Made by a program: the position numbers and the translations under genes. 64,000 bases of DNA from Mucilaginibacter sp. PAMB04168 (GTDB taxonomy: Bacteria > Bacteroidota > Bacteroidia > Sphingobacteriales > Sphingobacteriaceae): the NCBI RefSeq assembly GCF_039634365.2, contig NZ_CP155079.2, positions 1,426,001 to 1,490,000 on the forward strand, read 5' to 3'. Under the pieces are notes generated by a model. The model was not told the origin of the DNA. It did no database searches and saw only the letters and a program-made list of their open reading frames with translations. Each line of letters opens with the position of its first letter. Positions within the stretch are counted from its first letter, which is position 1. Of the stretch, positions 39,913 through 50,063 are shown piece by piece.

Positions 39913-41286
39913 ATGGCTGAAGAAATAAAGTATATAGGTAAACCAGCTGTAGCGCGGCAAGTAAGGCAAAATGCAGCTAAAAAGAACGATCCTTACAGAT
40001 CGTTAAAGATTGCGCTATGGAGTTATTTCCTGTTACTTATTTTTGAAGGTGCATTGCGTAAATGGGTTTTACCCTTTTTAGCAACACCGCTTTTGCTGGT
40101 ACGAGATCCTATTGTAATTTGGGCTATGTACAAAGCAAATAAATTAGGCATCTTACCTAAATCTAACTACATCAGCACGTCTGTTGTAATTGGCGTGATC
40201 AGTATTTTTACGGCGGTGCTGTTTGGGCACGGAAACATACTTGTCGCCTTATTTGGAGCCAGGACTTTTTTGTTCTATCTGCCTTTTATTTTCCTGATAG
40301 GAAGGGTTTTTAACAAGAACGACGTTATAGAAATCGGCAGAGCAACCTTATGGATAGCTCTGCCCATGACTGTGCTTGTAACTGCCCAGTTCTACAGTCC
40401 GCAGTCGGCCTGGGTTAACCGCGCAGTTGGCGGTGATGAAGGCGGAGGCTTCTCCGGTGCGATGGGGTATTTCCGCCCGCCGGGCACTTTCTCGTTCACT
40501 AATGGCGTGTCGTTATTTTATACTTTTTTAAGTTGCTATGTATTTTATTTCTGGCTCAATCAAAAACTTATAAACCGCATTGTATTGTTGGCAGCCACGT
40601 TTTGCCTCGTTGCATCCATCCCGCTTTCTATAAGCCGGGCGTTGCTTTTTTCCATTTGTGTGGTAGCATTGTTTGTTGTACTGGCCTCGGCCCGTAAGCC
40701 AAAGTATATCGGGAAAGTGATAGCGGCCAGTGTAGGTTTATTTCTGCTTTTGATGATATTGAGCAAGCTGAGCTTTTTCCAAACGGCTACTGAGGCATTT
40801 ACCCATCGTTTTGAATCGGCCGGTAATAGCGAAGGCGGATTGGAGGGTACGCTGGTTGACCGTTATTTAGGAGATATCATTACGCCCCTTTCTTCGGCGT
40901 TAGACGCCCCGATTTTCGGCTTCGGTATAGGCTTGCTAACCAACGTAGGTAGTAAGCTAACAACGGGTATTATTACCTCGGGTATTGCAGAGGGCGAGGT
41001 AGGCAGGATGATTGCTGAAATGGGGCTTATACTGGGTATCATTGCACTCATTATTCGCACCAGTCTCAGTATAAAAACGTTTAAAATGGCTTATAGTAAA
41101 CTGGCTACCGGAGAAGTGCTGCCCTGGACGTTGTTATCCGTGAGCTTGTTATTGGGGCCGCAGGGTAACTGGGCGCAGCCTACATCTTTGGGTTTTAGTG
41201 TGCTAACCATAGGGCTGGTTATAGCCGCAACTAATGAGCCAAGGAAGGTTGTAGCCAAAAAACCACAACCTGTAAGTACCGTCTGA
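39913..41286 (+). CDS. O-antigen polymerase/ligase-like membrane protein (Wzy candidate)
   Basis: A 457-residue protein with a short basic cytoplasmic N-terminus and ten or more hydrophobic segments. It has a large periplasmic loop around residues 285-345 (AFTHRFESAGNSEGGLEGTLVDRYLGDIITPL), the layout of Wzy polymerases and O-antigen ligases. In this locus, next to a Wzc, it is the best candidate for the polymerase joining repeat units. It is the only multi-span protein in the cluster, so it does not also account for the flippase. Confidence 0.75.
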   Translation: MAEEIKYIGKPAVARQVRQNAAKKNDPYRSLKIALWSYFLLLIFEGALRKWVLPFLATPLLLVRDPIVIWAMYKANKLGILPKSNYISTSVVIGVISIFTAVLFGHGNILVALFGARTFLFYLPFIFLIGRVFNKNDVIEIGRATLWIALPMTVLVTAQFYSPQSAWVNRAVGGDEGGGFSGAMGYFRPPGTFSFTNGVSLFYTFLSCYVFYFWLNQKLINRIVLLAATFCLVASIPLSISRALLFSICVVALFVVLASARKPKYIGKVIAASVGLFLLLMILSKLSFFQTATEAFTHRFESAGNSEGGLEGTLVDRYLGDIITPLSSALDAPIFGFGIGLLTNVGSKLTTGIITSGIAEGEVGRMIAEMGLILGIIALIIRTSLSIKTFKMAYSKLATGEVLPWTLLSVSLLLGPQGNWAQPTSLGFSVLTIGLVIAATNEPRKVVAKKPQPVSTV

Positions 41287-41298
41287 TATATTTATTTA

Positions 41299-42462
41299 AT
41301 GCAAATAGTTCTCTTTACACATCCACCTTTTCTGGGTTCACAAAGCATGCCTCGTTTTGCTAAATTTTTGGCTGAAGGTATGCAGCAACGCGGTCACGAG
41401 GTAGAGGTTTGGACTCCTAAGGCTTTGTTTTACAAGGTGCCGGTACCAGCAAGCCTAAAAAAATGGCTGGGTTATATTGATCAGTACCTGGTATTTCCTT
41501 CACAAACACGGGCACGTTTAAAAGCTTTACCGGCTAATACCTTATTTGTGTTTGCAGATCATGCCTTAGGCCCCTGGGTGCCTTTGGTGGCTCACCTGCC
41601 GCACGTAATTCACTGTCATGATTTTTTAGCTCAAAAGTCGGCGCTTGGACACATACCCGAAAATCCAACAAGCAGTACGGGTAAAAAATATCAAAAGTTT
41701 ATAGGGGATGGGTACAAGCAAGGGAAAAATTTCATTTCCGTATCGAACAACACGCGGCAGGATTTGCACCAAATGTTAGGCTACATGCCACGGCATTCAA
41801 AAATGGTTTATAACGGCCTTACACAAAACTTCAGCCCGCAAAACAGGGACGAAGCAAGAAGTTTGATTGAGCGCGAAACCGGCATACAAACCCAGGCTGG
41901 CTACTTGCTGCACATAGGTGGAAATCAATGGTACAAAAACCGTGTTGGTGTCATTAAAATATATAATGCCTGGCGTAAAGCTTATAATCAAAGCTTGCCG
42001 CTGCTTATGGTGGGCGCTAAGGCTAATGCCGCATTACTGTCAGAATGGAGCAACTCGCCTTATCAAAAAGATATTCATCTACTCAGTAGCAGAACCGATG
42101 ATTTTATAAAGTGGGCTTACAATGGCGCAAGTGTTTTTTTGTTTCCGTCATTAGCCGAAGGATTTGGCTGGCCTATAGCCGAGGCAATGGCCTCCGGCTG
42201 CCCGGTAATTACAACCGACGAAGCGCCTATGACCGAGGTGGGCGGCAGCGCTGCATTTTATATCCCACGCAAAAGGCTTGGCAATGTGGGCAATTTATGG
42301 GCTACAGAAGCTGCCGCGGTAGTTAATAAGGTAATTAATCTATCGCCCTCTGAGCTGGAACAGGTAATTAATAACGGTCTAAACAACGGCAGCAGGTTCA
42401 GTTCGGCTAAAGCACTTAACCAGATTGAAGAAATTTACAAGGAATTACTTAACAAGGCGTAA
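41299..42462 (+). CDS. Family 4 glycosyltransferase
   Basis: A 387-residue GT-B enzyme, 12 bases after the polymerase gene. QIVLFTHPPFLGSQSMPRFAKFLAEGMQQRGHEVEVWTPKALF is a GT4 N-terminus resembling mannosyl/galactosyltransferases. LLHIGGNQWYKNRVGVIKIYNAW and LFPSLAEGFGWPIAEAMASGCPVITTDEAPMTEVGG form the donor domain with E-x7-E. Close to WbpX/WcaC-type enzymes in overall look, but the sugar cannot be assigned. Confidence 0.9.
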   Translation: MQIVLFTHPPFLGSQSMPRFAKFLAEGMQQRGHEVEVWTPKALFYKVPVPASLKKWLGYIDQYLVFPSQTRARLKALPANTLFVFADHALGPWVPLVAHLPHVIHCHDFLAQKSALGHIPENPTSSTGKKYQKFIGDGYKQGKNFISVSNNTRQDLHQMLGYMPRHSKMVYNGLTQNFSPQNRDEARSLIERETGIQTQAGYLLHIGGNQWYKNRVGVIKIYNAWRKAYNQSLPLLMVGAKANAALLSEWSNSPYQKDIHLLSSRTDDFIKWAYNGASVFLFPSLAEGFGWPIAEAMASGCPVITTDEAPMTEVGGSAAFYIPRKRLGNVGNLWATEAAAVVNKVINLSPSELEQVINNGLNNGSRFSSAKALNQIEEIYKELLNKA

Positions 42463-42483
42463 CTAAAGACTGCCTGTCATACT

Positions 42484-43620
42484 ATGAAAATTTTACACAT
42501 CGTACCTTCTTACAAACCCGCTTACGTGTATGGCGGCCCCATTGAGTCGGTTGCACGTTTATGTGAAGGATTAGCTGCAGACGGGAATACCGTACATGTG
42601 TATACAACAACAGCAAACGGGCCAACTGAGCTTGACATAGCGCCAGGCCAGACTATGAACGTTGATGGTGTGCAGGTAACGTATTTTAAGCGCATAACTA
42701 AAGATCCAACGCATGTATCGCCGGCACTTTGGCGTACACTGTACCAAACAGCCAAGCAATACGATGTAATACATATTCATTCCTGGTGGAATATACTCGT
42801 TATGGTGGCCGTAAAAATTTGCTTAATGAAAAAGGCAAAAGTAATCGTTGCACCCAGGGGTATGCTGAGCAATTATATATTTACATCCGGCAGCAGTAAA
42901 GCCAAACAGCTTATGCACAAATTATTTGGCTATAGCTTGCTGAAAAAAACGCACTTTCATGCCACAGCCGATGCAGAATATCAGGAGTGCAGGGCACTTA
43001 TACCTGGTTGGCAGGGTTTTGTGATGCCTAACATATTATCATTGCCGGGCACGGACATTGTACGCCAGGAAAATGATGTGTTCACATTGTTGTTTTTATC
43101 AAGAATACACCCTAAAAAAGGTCTTGAAATACTGTTTCAAGCCATTAGTCAATTTAACTTTAAGGTTAAGCTTAAGATTGCCGGCGACGGGGACGCAGAT
43201 TATATTGCACAACTAAAAGCCTTGGCAACACAGTTAAATATAAGTCATAACGTAGAATGGCTGGGATGGAAATCGAGGGAGGATAAGTTCACTGAACTCT
43301 TGCAGGCCGATCTATTTGTCTTAACCTCTTTCAATGAAAACTTTGCCAATGTAGTGGTGGAGGCATTGCACATGGGCACTCCTGTGCTTATTTCTGAAGA
43401 TGTAGCTTTAGCAGGCTTCGTTAAGAATAACGATGCCGGTTGGGTTTGCACCTTAACGGTTGATGACATAGCCGCAAAGCTTACAGAAGCTGAGAGTCAG
43501 GTAGAAAAGCGGCAGCATATTCGCCGCAATGGCCGGGAAATCATAAACGGTGTGTTTGCCGAATCAAAGCTTATTGCCGGTTATATACATGCTTATAAGC
43601 AAATTATATCAGGCAATTGA
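42484..43620 (+). CDS. Family 4 glycosyltransferase
   Basis: A 378-residue GT-B enzyme. KILHIVPSYKPAYVYGGPIESVARLCEGLAADGNTVHVYTT has the GGP acceptor loop. IHIHSWWNILVMVAVKICLMKKAKVIVAPRGMLS is typical of one EPS-associated subgroup. LLFLSRIHPKKGLEILFQAI and LTSFNENFANVVVEALHMGTPVLIS complete the donor domain, with E-x7-E as ENFANVVVE. It starts 21 bases after the preceding stop codon. Confidence 0.9.
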   Translation: MKILHIVPSYKPAYVYGGPIESVARLCEGLAADGNTVHVYTTTANGPTELDIAPGQTMNVDGVQVTYFKRITKDPTHVSPALWRTLYQTAKQYDVIHIHSWWNILVMVAVKICLMKKAKVIVAPRGMLSNYIFTSGSSKAKQLMHKLFGYSLLKKTHFHATADAEYQECRALIPGWQGFVMPNILSLPGTDIVRQENDVFTLLFLSRIHPKKGLEILFQAISQFNFKVKLKIAGDGDADYIAQLKALATQLNISHNVEWLGWKSREDKFTELLQADLFVLTSFNENFANVVVEALHMGTPVLISEDVALAGFVKNNDAGWVCTLTVDDIAAKLTEAESQVEKRQHIRRNGREIINGVFAESKLIAGYIHAYKQIISGN

Positions 43621-43677
43621 CAATATCATTAAATAAAGAATTAATAAATAGGCTGCTTATATTTGAAAGCATAATAC

Positions 43678-44466
43678 ATGGAAAATACGAGTGCAGATAT
43701 ATTACAAGCTGTTATCTTAACAAAAAACGAGGAGCCTAATTTAAAACGAGTTTTAGATAAGCTAACCTGGATCGGTAAAATCATAATTGTTGATAGCTTC
43801 AGTACCGACGAAACAGTTAACATTGCCAATTCTTACCCAAACGTTACGCTTGTACAACGCCAGTTTGATACGCACGCTACACAGTGGAATTACGGCCTTT
43901 CATTAGCCAATGCCAAATGGATGTTAAGCCTCGATGCTGACTATGTACTTACTACCGCCTTTTGTGAAGAGATACTAACGTTCATAAAGCAGGATAACCG
44001 GTCGGCCTACTTATCGAATTTTACTTTTTTGGTATTTGGCAAGCCTTTGCGAAAGGATAATACAACACCCCGTCCTGTTCTGTTTAAAAAAGCCGACTGT
44101 ATCTATTACGATGACGGCCATACGCAAAGGCTTAGAATAAATGGTGAAACTGGTGAGTTTGCAAACCCAATTTTGCATGACGACCGCAAATCATTAAGCC
44201 GCTGGTTAAGCAACCAGGACAGCTATTCGATAAAAGAATGCAATAAATTGTTAAATACTGCCAATGACAAGGTATCTTTTAGTTCTAAAATACGTAAAAA
44301 CAAAATATTGGCGCCGTTCATCGTGTTTTTCTATTCGCTTTTTGTGAAAGGATTAATATTAGACGGTTGGGCTGGCTGGCATTATACTTTGCAACGCACA
44401 ATGGTTGAAATGCTCCTGGCGCTGCGCTTAATTGAAGAAGAAAAGCTGAAAGATAAAAAGCTATAA
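43678..44466 (+). CDS. Family 2 glycosyltransferase (WaaE/KdtX-like)
   Basis: A 262-residue GT-A enzyme. LQAVILTKNEEPNLKRVLDKLTWIGKIIIVDSFSTDETVNIA and WMLSLDADYVLTTAF (DxD at 86-88) are characteristic of the KdtX/WaaE-type beta-glucosyltransferases. RLRINGETGEFANPILHDDRKSLSRWLSNQDSY lies near the acceptor site. Near the C-terminus a hydrophobic helix (APFIVFFYSLFVKGLIL) suggests membrane association. Its stop codon overlaps the ATG of the acetyltransferase gene by one base, implying translational coupling. Confidence 0.9.
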   Translation: MENTSADILQAVILTKNEEPNLKRVLDKLTWIGKIIIVDSFSTDETVNIANSYPNVTLVQRQFDTHATQWNYGLSLANAKWMLSLDADYVLTTAFCEEILTFIKQDNRSAYLSNFTFLVFGKPLRKDNTTPRPVLFKKADCIYYDDGHTQRLRINGETGEFANPILHDDRKSLSRWLSNQDSYSIKECNKLLNTANDKVSFSSKIRKNKILAPFIVFFYSLFVKGLILDGWAGWHYTLQRTMVEMLLALRLIEEEKLKDKKL

Positions 44467-45035
44467 TGGAAATAGATGCACAACCTAATGTTTCCAAAGT
44501 AAGTTTAAAGGACTTTAACGCAAATAACTTTAACAGAGGTACCGGCAAAGTTAAGGAAGTGTGCTGGTACCTTATTAAGGTCATTTTTTTCCTTTCACCG
44601 TTGCCTTTTCCAAGTAGCGTTAAGGCTTTTTTATTGAAGGCTTTCGGTGCAAGAGTTGGGAGCAGGGTGATTTTAAAACCTCGTATCAATATTCATTTTC
44701 CCTGGAAGCTGGATATCGGTAACGATGTGTGGATTGGTGAAGAAGCATACATTTTAAATTTTGAAAAGGTAATTATTGGTGATAACGTATGTATTTCGCA
44801 AAGAGCCTTTTTATGCGGCGGAAATCATAATTATAAAGACCCTTCTATGCCGTATCGTAATGGGCCTATTACGTTGTTAGACGGGTGCTGGGTTGGTGCA
44901 TGCTGCTTTGTTGGGCCTAATGTTGTGATTGGAATCGACGCTGTAATTACTGCATCAAGCGTAGTTACAAATAGCTTAGCAGATAACGGAGTTTACAGGG
45001 GAAATCCTGCCGCTTTTGTTAAATACAGGTGGTAG
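44466..45035 (+). CDS. Colanic-acid-type O-acetyltransferase (WcaF-like, left-handed beta helix)
   Basis: A 189-residue hexapeptide-repeat transferase, expected to acetylate a sugar of the exopolysaccharide using acetyl-CoA. The hexapeptide turns are visible (VGSRVILKPRINIHFPWKLDIGNDVWIGEEAYIL, VIIGDNVCISQRAFLCGGNHNYKDPSM, WVGACCFVGPNVVIGIDAVITASSVV). The active-site histidine is the one in GGNHNYKDP. The length fits WcaF. An AT-rich gap of 156 bases follows before the next gene. Confidence 0.88.
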   Translation: MEIDAQPNVSKVSLKDFNANNFNRGTGKVKEVCWYLIKVIFFLSPLPFPSSVKAFLLKAFGARVGSRVILKPRINIHFPWKLDIGNDVWIGEEAYILNFEKVIIGDNVCISQRAFLCGGNHNYKDPSMPYRNGPITLLDGCWVGACCFVGPNVVIGIDAVITASSVVTNSLADNGVYRGNPAAFVKYRW

Positions 45036-45191
45036 AATTAATATTTACATTTTACTATAAATTAATAATTTTGTATATTATAAATACGATGATTGTGTTA
45101 TCTGTAAGAAATAGTCTGTATTTTTAACTTGTTTGCAAATATTTTATATATTTACAATTAATTTGTCTTAGCCGGAATCAAACTATCTTGA

Positions 45192-46481
45192 ATGAAAAGG
45201 GAAAAAATCCTATTAATTAGCCATAACTTTTCTCCCGAGCCTACTGGTATAGGGAAGTATAACGGCGAAATGATAGAATGGTTGGCTAAAAACGGTTATG
45301 ACTGTACGGTTATAACTACGTTTCCATATTACCCACAGTGGAAAGTACAGGCCCCTTACAGCAACAGGTGGTATAAAAAAGAAATCATAGATTATCCTGA
45401 TAGTGATGCCAAGGTAACCGTTTATCGTTGTCCGTCTTATATTCCCACCCGTCCTACAGGAAAGCGCCGAATGGTTCAAGATATATCATTCTGGTTTTTT
45501 AAATCTTGGGTAATTTTTAAGTTGCTGTTATCATCAAAGAAGTTTGATTTGATAATAACTGTTGCTCCACCTTTTCATTTGGCCTACCTGGGGTTAATGG
45601 TGAAAAATTATAGTGGCGGAAAGCTACTTTACCATATACAAGATATGCAGATTGAGGCTGCTCAAGACCTTGGAATGCTATCCAGCAATAAGTTATTAGA
45701 TAAGTTATATGAAATTGAGTATAACTTACTGTCAAAGGTGGATTACATAAGTACTATATCTGAAGGTATGGTTGATAAAGTAAAAGCGAAGGTTGACAAA
45801 GATGTTTTACTTTTTCCTAACTGGGCCGATACTTCGTACTTTTTTCCGATATCTGAAAAAGACAAAATAAAGCTCAAGTGGGGCTATCAGCCTAATGATC
45901 TCATTGTACTTTATTCAGGAGCTATAGGCGAAAAGCAAGGACTCGAGAACGTAATATTTGCAGCCGAAATACTAAAGCAGGAAACCCAGGTAAAATTCAT
46001 AATTTGCGGATCAGGCCCTTACAAAGAACGGTTGATAGAAATAGCCAGGGAGAAAGGCTTAAGTAATATTAACTTTGTTCCTGTGCAGGGTAAAGAAAGT
46101 TTCAATGAGTTTTTGAATCTGGCTGATGTTCATTTGGTTCTGCAAAAAGCAAATGCAAGTGATTTAGTAATGCCATCCAAACTCACTACTATATTAGCCG
46201 TTGGTGGTACATGTATTGTAACTTGCCTTGCCGGAAGCTCTTTATACAACATTGTGAATAAATATGACTTAGGTTATATTATTGAGCCTGAGAATTTCGA
46301 AATTTTAGCTGATAAAGTTTTGCAATTAAGATACAATAAAGAAGAGACGATTAGAAAGTGTAATAATGCCCGGCAGTACGCACTTAAGTATCTCAATATT
46401 GATAATGTAATGGGTATTCTAATTGATCAGGTAGTAAATAAATCTCCTGTTTTTGAATTGGATTTACCTAAAAATAATTAA
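45192..46481 (+). CDS. WcaI-like family 4 glycosyltransferase
   Basis: A 429-residue GT-B enzyme. KREKILLISHNFSPEPTGIGKYNGEMIEWLAKNGYDCTVITTFPYYPQWKV is a close match to the beginning of WcaI, a colanic acid fucosyltransferase candidate. IVLYSGAIGEKQGLENVIFAAEIL and LVLQKANASDLVMPSKLTTILAVGG (an S-K-L variant of the donor motif) complete it. Base composition is more AT-rich than the genes on either side. With gmd and fcl downstream, a fucosyl or mannosyl transfer is plausible (inference). Confidence 0.85.
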   Translation: MKREKILLISHNFSPEPTGIGKYNGEMIEWLAKNGYDCTVITTFPYYPQWKVQAPYSNRWYKKEIIDYPDSDAKVTVYRCPSYIPTRPTGKRRMVQDISFWFFKSWVIFKLLLSSKKFDLIITVAPPFHLAYLGLMVKNYSGGKLLYHIQDMQIEAAQDLGMLSSNKLLDKLYEIEYNLLSKVDYISTISEGMVDKVKAKVDKDVLLFPNWADTSYFFPISEKDKIKLKWGYQPNDLIVLYSGAIGEKQGLENVIFAAEILKQETQVKFIICGSGPYKERLIEIAREKGLSNINFVPVQGKESFNEFLNLADVHLVLQKANASDLVMPSKLTTILAVGGTCIVTCLAGSSLYNIVNKYDLGYIIEPENFEILADKVLQLRYNKEETIRKCNNARQYALKYLNIDNVMGILIDQVVNKSPVFELDLPKNN

Positions 46482-46512
46482 AATATAACATAACTTCACT
46501 CAGATTATACGC

Positions 46513-47625
46513 ATGAAGAAAGCACTACTAACAGGGATAACAGGTCAGGATGGGGCCTATTTAACAGAGTTACTACTGGAAAAAGGCTACGAAGTACACG
46601 GCATCAAACGCCGTTCATCGTTGTTCAACACTGATAGGATAGACCACCTGTACCAGGATCCGCATGAACTACATCCCAGCCTGGTTTTGCACTACGGCGA
46701 TTTGTCTGACTCCACCAATCTGATCCGCATCATCCAGCAGGTACAGCCCGATGAGATCTATAACCTGGGTGCGATGAGCCATGTTAAGGTAAGCTTTGAT
46801 ACGCCCGAGTATACAGCCAATGCCGATGGTATCGGTACCCTGCGTTTGCTGGAGGCTATCCGTATTTTAGGATTAGAAAAAAAGACCCGCATCTACCAGG
46901 CTTCCACCTCCGAGCTTTACGGTTTGGTACAAGCCGTTCCGCAAAGTGAGACGACGCCTTTCTATCCCAGAAGCCCTTATGCCGTAGCCAAGCTGTATGC
47001 TTACTGGATTACGGTTAACTACCGGGAAGCCTACGGCATTTATGCCTGTAACGGCATCCTGTTCAACCATGAGAGTCCGCTCAGGGGTGAGACCTTCGTA
47101 ACGCGTAAGATCACCCGTGCGGTAGCCAAGATAGCCATGGGTTTGCAAGACAAGCTTTACCTGGGTAACCTGGATGCACAGCGCGACTGGGGACATGCCA
47201 AAGACTATGTGGAGGCAATGTACCTGATCCTGCAGCAGGAAACACCTGAAGACTTTGTGATAGCCACCGGTGTAACCACTTATGTACGCGACTTTGTGCG
47301 CATGGCTTTTGCCGAAGTGGGTATCGAGGTTGAATTCAAAGGCGAAGGTGTAGAGGAAAAAGGTTATGTGGTAAGCTGCTCAAAACCGGAGTTTCAGGTT
47401 GCAGCAGGTACCGAAGTGGTAGCTGTAGATCCTAAGTATTTCCGTCCTACGGAGGTAGAATTACTGATTGGTGACCCAACTAAATCAATGACCAAGCTGG
47501 GCTGGAAACCGAAGTATGACCTGCAAGGTTTGGTGGCTGAGATGGTGGCTATGGACGTAGACCTGTTCCAACGTGAAAAACTGCTGAAAGACTCAGGTTA
47601 CCAAATCAAAAACCAGTTCGAATAG
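46513..47625 (+). CDS. gmd: GDP-mannose 4,6-dehydratase
   Basis: Converts GDP-D-mannose to GDP-4-keto-6-deoxymannose, the first step to GDP-L-fucose. The 370-residue extended SDR has the NADP-binding [10 protein letters not shown] (8-17) and the family's [23 protein letters not shown] and the [12 protein letters not shown] segment supply the catalytic Ser/Thr, Tyr and Lys. [22 protein letters not shown] is a family hallmark. fcl follows 8 bases downstream, giving a complete GDP-fucose pathway from GDP-mannose. Confidence 0.97.
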   Translation: MKKALLTGITGQDGAYLTELLLEKGYEVHGIKRRSSLFNTDRIDHLYQDPHELHPSLVLHYGDLSDSTNLIRIIQQVQPDEIYNLGAMSHVKVSFDTPEYTANADGIGTLRLLEAIRILGLEKKTRIYQASTSELYGLVQAVPQSETTPFYPRSPYAVAKLYAYWITVNYREAYGIYACNGILFNHESPLRGETFVTRKITRAVAKIAMGLQDKLYLGNLDAQRDWGHAKDYVEAMYLILQQETPEDFVIATGVTTYVRDFVRMAFAEVGIEVEFKGEGVEEKGYVVSCSKPEFQVAAGTEVVAVDPKYFRPTEVELLIGDPTKSMTKLGWKPKYDLQGLVAEMVAMDVDLFQREKLLKDSGYQIKNQFE

Positions 47626-47633
47626 GCTTCGTG

Positions 47634-48572
47634 ATGGAAAAAGGAGCGAAGATATATATAGCCGGTCACCGCGGAATGGTGGGGTCGGCTATAAAGCGCA
47701 AGTTGGAGCAGGAAGGGTTTACAAATTTTGTAACGCGCGGTTCATCAGAGCTTGATTTACGCAATCAGGAAGCGGTAGCTGTGTTTTTTGAACAGGAAAA
47801 GCCTGACTATGTGTTTTTGGCAGCCGCTAAGGTGGGTGGTATTGTAGCTAATAACACGTACCGGGCTGAGTTTTTGTACGATAATTTACAGATACAGAAT
47901 AATATCATTCAATCGGCTCACCTCAACGGCGTAAAAAAGCTGATGTTCCTGGGATCCAGTTGTATCTATCCTAAAATGGCGCCACAGCCCTTAAGAGAAG
48001 ATTACCTGCTTACCGGCCCGTTAGAAGACACCAATGAGCCTTATGCTATAGCTAAGATCGCCGGTATAAAAATGTGTGATGCTTACCGTGCACAGTACGG
48101 CTGTAATTATATCTCGGTTATGCCAACCAATTTGTACGGTTATAACGATAATTACCATCCGCAGAATTCGCATGTTTTGCCAGCCATGATCCGCAGGTTT
48201 CATGAGGCCAAAGAGCAAGGTTTACCTTCGGTTACCATTTGGGGAACCGGCTCGCCTAAAAGAGAGTTTTTGTTTGCCGATGATTTAGCTGCAGCATGCT
48301 ATTACCTGATGGAGAATTACAACGAAGCTGGTTTAGTAAACGTAGGGACAGGTGAAGACCTGTCTATAAAAGAGCTGGCGGAGCTGGTTAAAGCAACCGT
48401 GGGTTATCCAGGAGAGATTACCTTTGATACCTCGAAACCGGATGGTACCCCGCGCAAGTTAATGGATGTCTCCAAATTGCACAGTAAGGGCTGGAAACAT
48501 ACAATAGACCTGCCAGAAGGTATCCGGTTAGCTTACCAGGACTTTTTAACAAAACATACAGTAACACAATAA
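47634..48572 (+). CDS. fcl: GDP-L-fucose synthase
   Basis: A 312-residue SDR that epimerises and reduces GDP-4-keto-6-deoxymannose to GDP-L-fucose. [18 protein letters not shown] is the NADPH-binding motif. [44 protein letters not shown] holds the catalytic Ser, Cys, Tyr and Lys. A GTG at 47631 lies one codon upstream, but the ATG at 47634 is the natural start. It is coupled to gmd and leads on to ugd after 25 bases. Confidence 0.97.
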   Translation: MEKGAKIYIAGHRGMVGSAIKRKLEQEGFTNFVTRGSSELDLRNQEAVAVFFEQEKPDYVFLAAAKVGGIVANNTYRAEFLYDNLQIQNNIIQSAHLNGVKKLMFLGSSCIYPKMAPQPLREDYLLTGPLEDTNEPYAIAKIAGIKMCDAYRAQYGCNYISVMPTNLYGYNDNYHPQNSHVLPAMIRRFHEAKEQGLPSVTIWGTGSPKREFLFADDLAAACYYLMENYNEAGLVNVGTGEDLSIKELAELVKATVGYPGEITFDTSKPDGTPRKLMDVSKLHSKGWKHTIDLPEGIRLAYQDFLTKHTVTQ

Positions 48573-48597
48573 AAATTTATAATTAGAACAATATTAT

Positions 48598-49914
48598 ATG
48601 AGAATAGCGGTAGTAGGGACAGGCTATGTGGGATTGGTAACGGGGACCTGTTTGGCAGAGACGGGCAATGAGGTGGTCTGCGTAGACATCAATGAAAAGA
48701 AGGTAGAGATGATGAAGGCAGGTCAGCTGCCCATCTATGAGCCAGGACTGGAGCTGTTGTTTCACCGCAACATCGCCCAGGGACGCCTGTCGTTCACCTC
48801 CAACCTGGCCGAAGGCATCGGGGAGGCCAAGATCATCTTTTTGGCCCTGCCTACCCCTCCGGGCGGCGACGGCGCAGCCGACCTCAGTTACGTGCTGGGT
48901 GCAGCCGGCGACATTGCCAAACTGCTGACCGATTATAAAGTGATCGTGACCAAATCAACCGTACCGGTGGGCACGGCAGATAAGGTAACGGCCGTTATGC
49001 AGCAGCATGCAGCACCCGGGGTGGAATATGCCGTGGTGAGCAACCCTGAGTTCTTAAGAGAAGGGGTAGCTGTAGAAGACTTCATGAAGCCCGACCGCGT
49101 AGTGGTAGGCACCTCTGATGAACGTGCACGCAAACTCATGGGCGAGCTTTACGGCCCATACGTGCGCCAGGGTAACCCCATCATCTTTATGGATGAGCGG
49201 AGCTCAGAGCTTACCAAGTATGCGGCCAACTCGTTTCTGGCCACCAAGATCTCGTTTATGAACGAGATTGCCAATATGTGCGAGCTGGTAGGAGCGGACG
49301 TGGATATGGTGCGCAAAGGCATCGGGGCAGATGAACGCATCGGAAAACGCTTTTTGTTTGCCGGCATTGGCTACGGCGGCAGCTGCTTTCCTAAAGACGT
49401 ACAGGCCCTGGCTAAATCGGCCCAGGAGAACCGCTACGACTTTAAGATCCTCAACTCGGTGATGGAAGTGAACGAGATCCAAAAGACGGTACTGACCGAA
49501 AAGGTAAAGAAATACTATAACGGCGAACTTGCCGGCAAGCACTTTGCCCTGTGGGGCCTGGCCTTTAAGCCCGAGACGGATGATATCCGCGAGGCACCGG
49601 CCCTGTACATCATCGATGCCCTGGTAGCAGCCGGCGCTACGGTAACCGCCTTTGACCCCGAGGGGATGAAAAATGTCGAGAACCTGATCGGTGATAAGAT
49701 CAAGTATGCCGAAAACCAGTACGAAGCACTGGAAGGCGCCGATGCGCTGCTGATCGTGACCGAATGGTCACTGTTCCGCACGCCGGACTTTAACAAGGTA
49801 GAAAGCCTTTTGAAAGCCAAGGTGATCTTTGATGGGCGTAACCTGTACGACCTGGACAAGATGATCGACTGCGGCTTTTACTATAACTCTATTGGACGCA
49901 AGGAAGTGAAGTAG
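48598..49914 (+). CDS. ugd: UDP-glucose 6-dehydrogenase
   Basis: Oxidises UDP-glucose to UDP-glucuronate with two NAD+. The 438-residue enzyme has the NAD-binding RIAVVGTGYVGLVTGTCLAETGNEVVCVDIN, the nucleophilic cysteine in GIGYGGSCFPKDVQAL, and the C-terminal UDP-binding domain (WGLAFKPETDDIREAPALYIIDALVAAGATV). Codon choice is richer in G and C than in the glycosyltransferase genes upstream (CTG, ATC, GCC dominate). Its product feeds the decarboxylase encoded next. Confidence 0.97.
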   Translation: MRIAVVGTGYVGLVTGTCLAETGNEVVCVDINEKKVEMMKAGQLPIYEPGLELLFHRNIAQGRLSFTSNLAEGIGEAKIIFLALPTPPGGDGAADLSYVLGAAGDIAKLLTDYKVIVTKSTVPVGTADKVTAVMQQHAAPGVEYAVVSNPEFLREGVAVEDFMKPDRVVVGTSDERARKLMGELYGPYVRQGNPIIFMDERSSELTKYAANSFLATKISFMNEIANMCELVGADVDMVRKGIGADERIGKRFLFAGIGYGGSCFPKDVQALAKSAQENRYDFKILNSVMEVNEIQKTVLTEKVKKYYNGELAGKHFALWGLAFKPETDDIREAPALYIIDALVAAGATVTAFDPEGMKNVENLIGDKIKYAENQYEALEGADALLIVTEWSLFRTPDFNKVESLLKAKVIFDGRNLYDLDKMIDCGFYYNSIGRKEVK

Positions 49915-49921
49915 TTGCGTT

Positions 49922-50063
49922 CGATGGTTTATAGTTGATGGTACATAAAGTGAGAAGAACTTCTCGTTTAAACGATATGCTACCCAATATTGATCATCAA
50001 CCAACAAAAGCGATGAACCGTGGTCTATGAACCATGAAGTATAACCAATAACCACTATGAACC
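49922..50063. repeat. Intergenic inverted repeat (ATGAACC family) reaching into the next start codon
   Basis: ATGAACC occurs at 50013-50019, 50027-50033 and 50057-50063, and the last copy is the first codons of the following gene. The left side carries the opposite orientation (GATGGTTTATAGTTGATGG, 49923-49941). Between them are palindromes GAGAAGAACTTCTC (49952-49965) and CGTTTAAACG (49965-49974). Confidence 0.7.
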
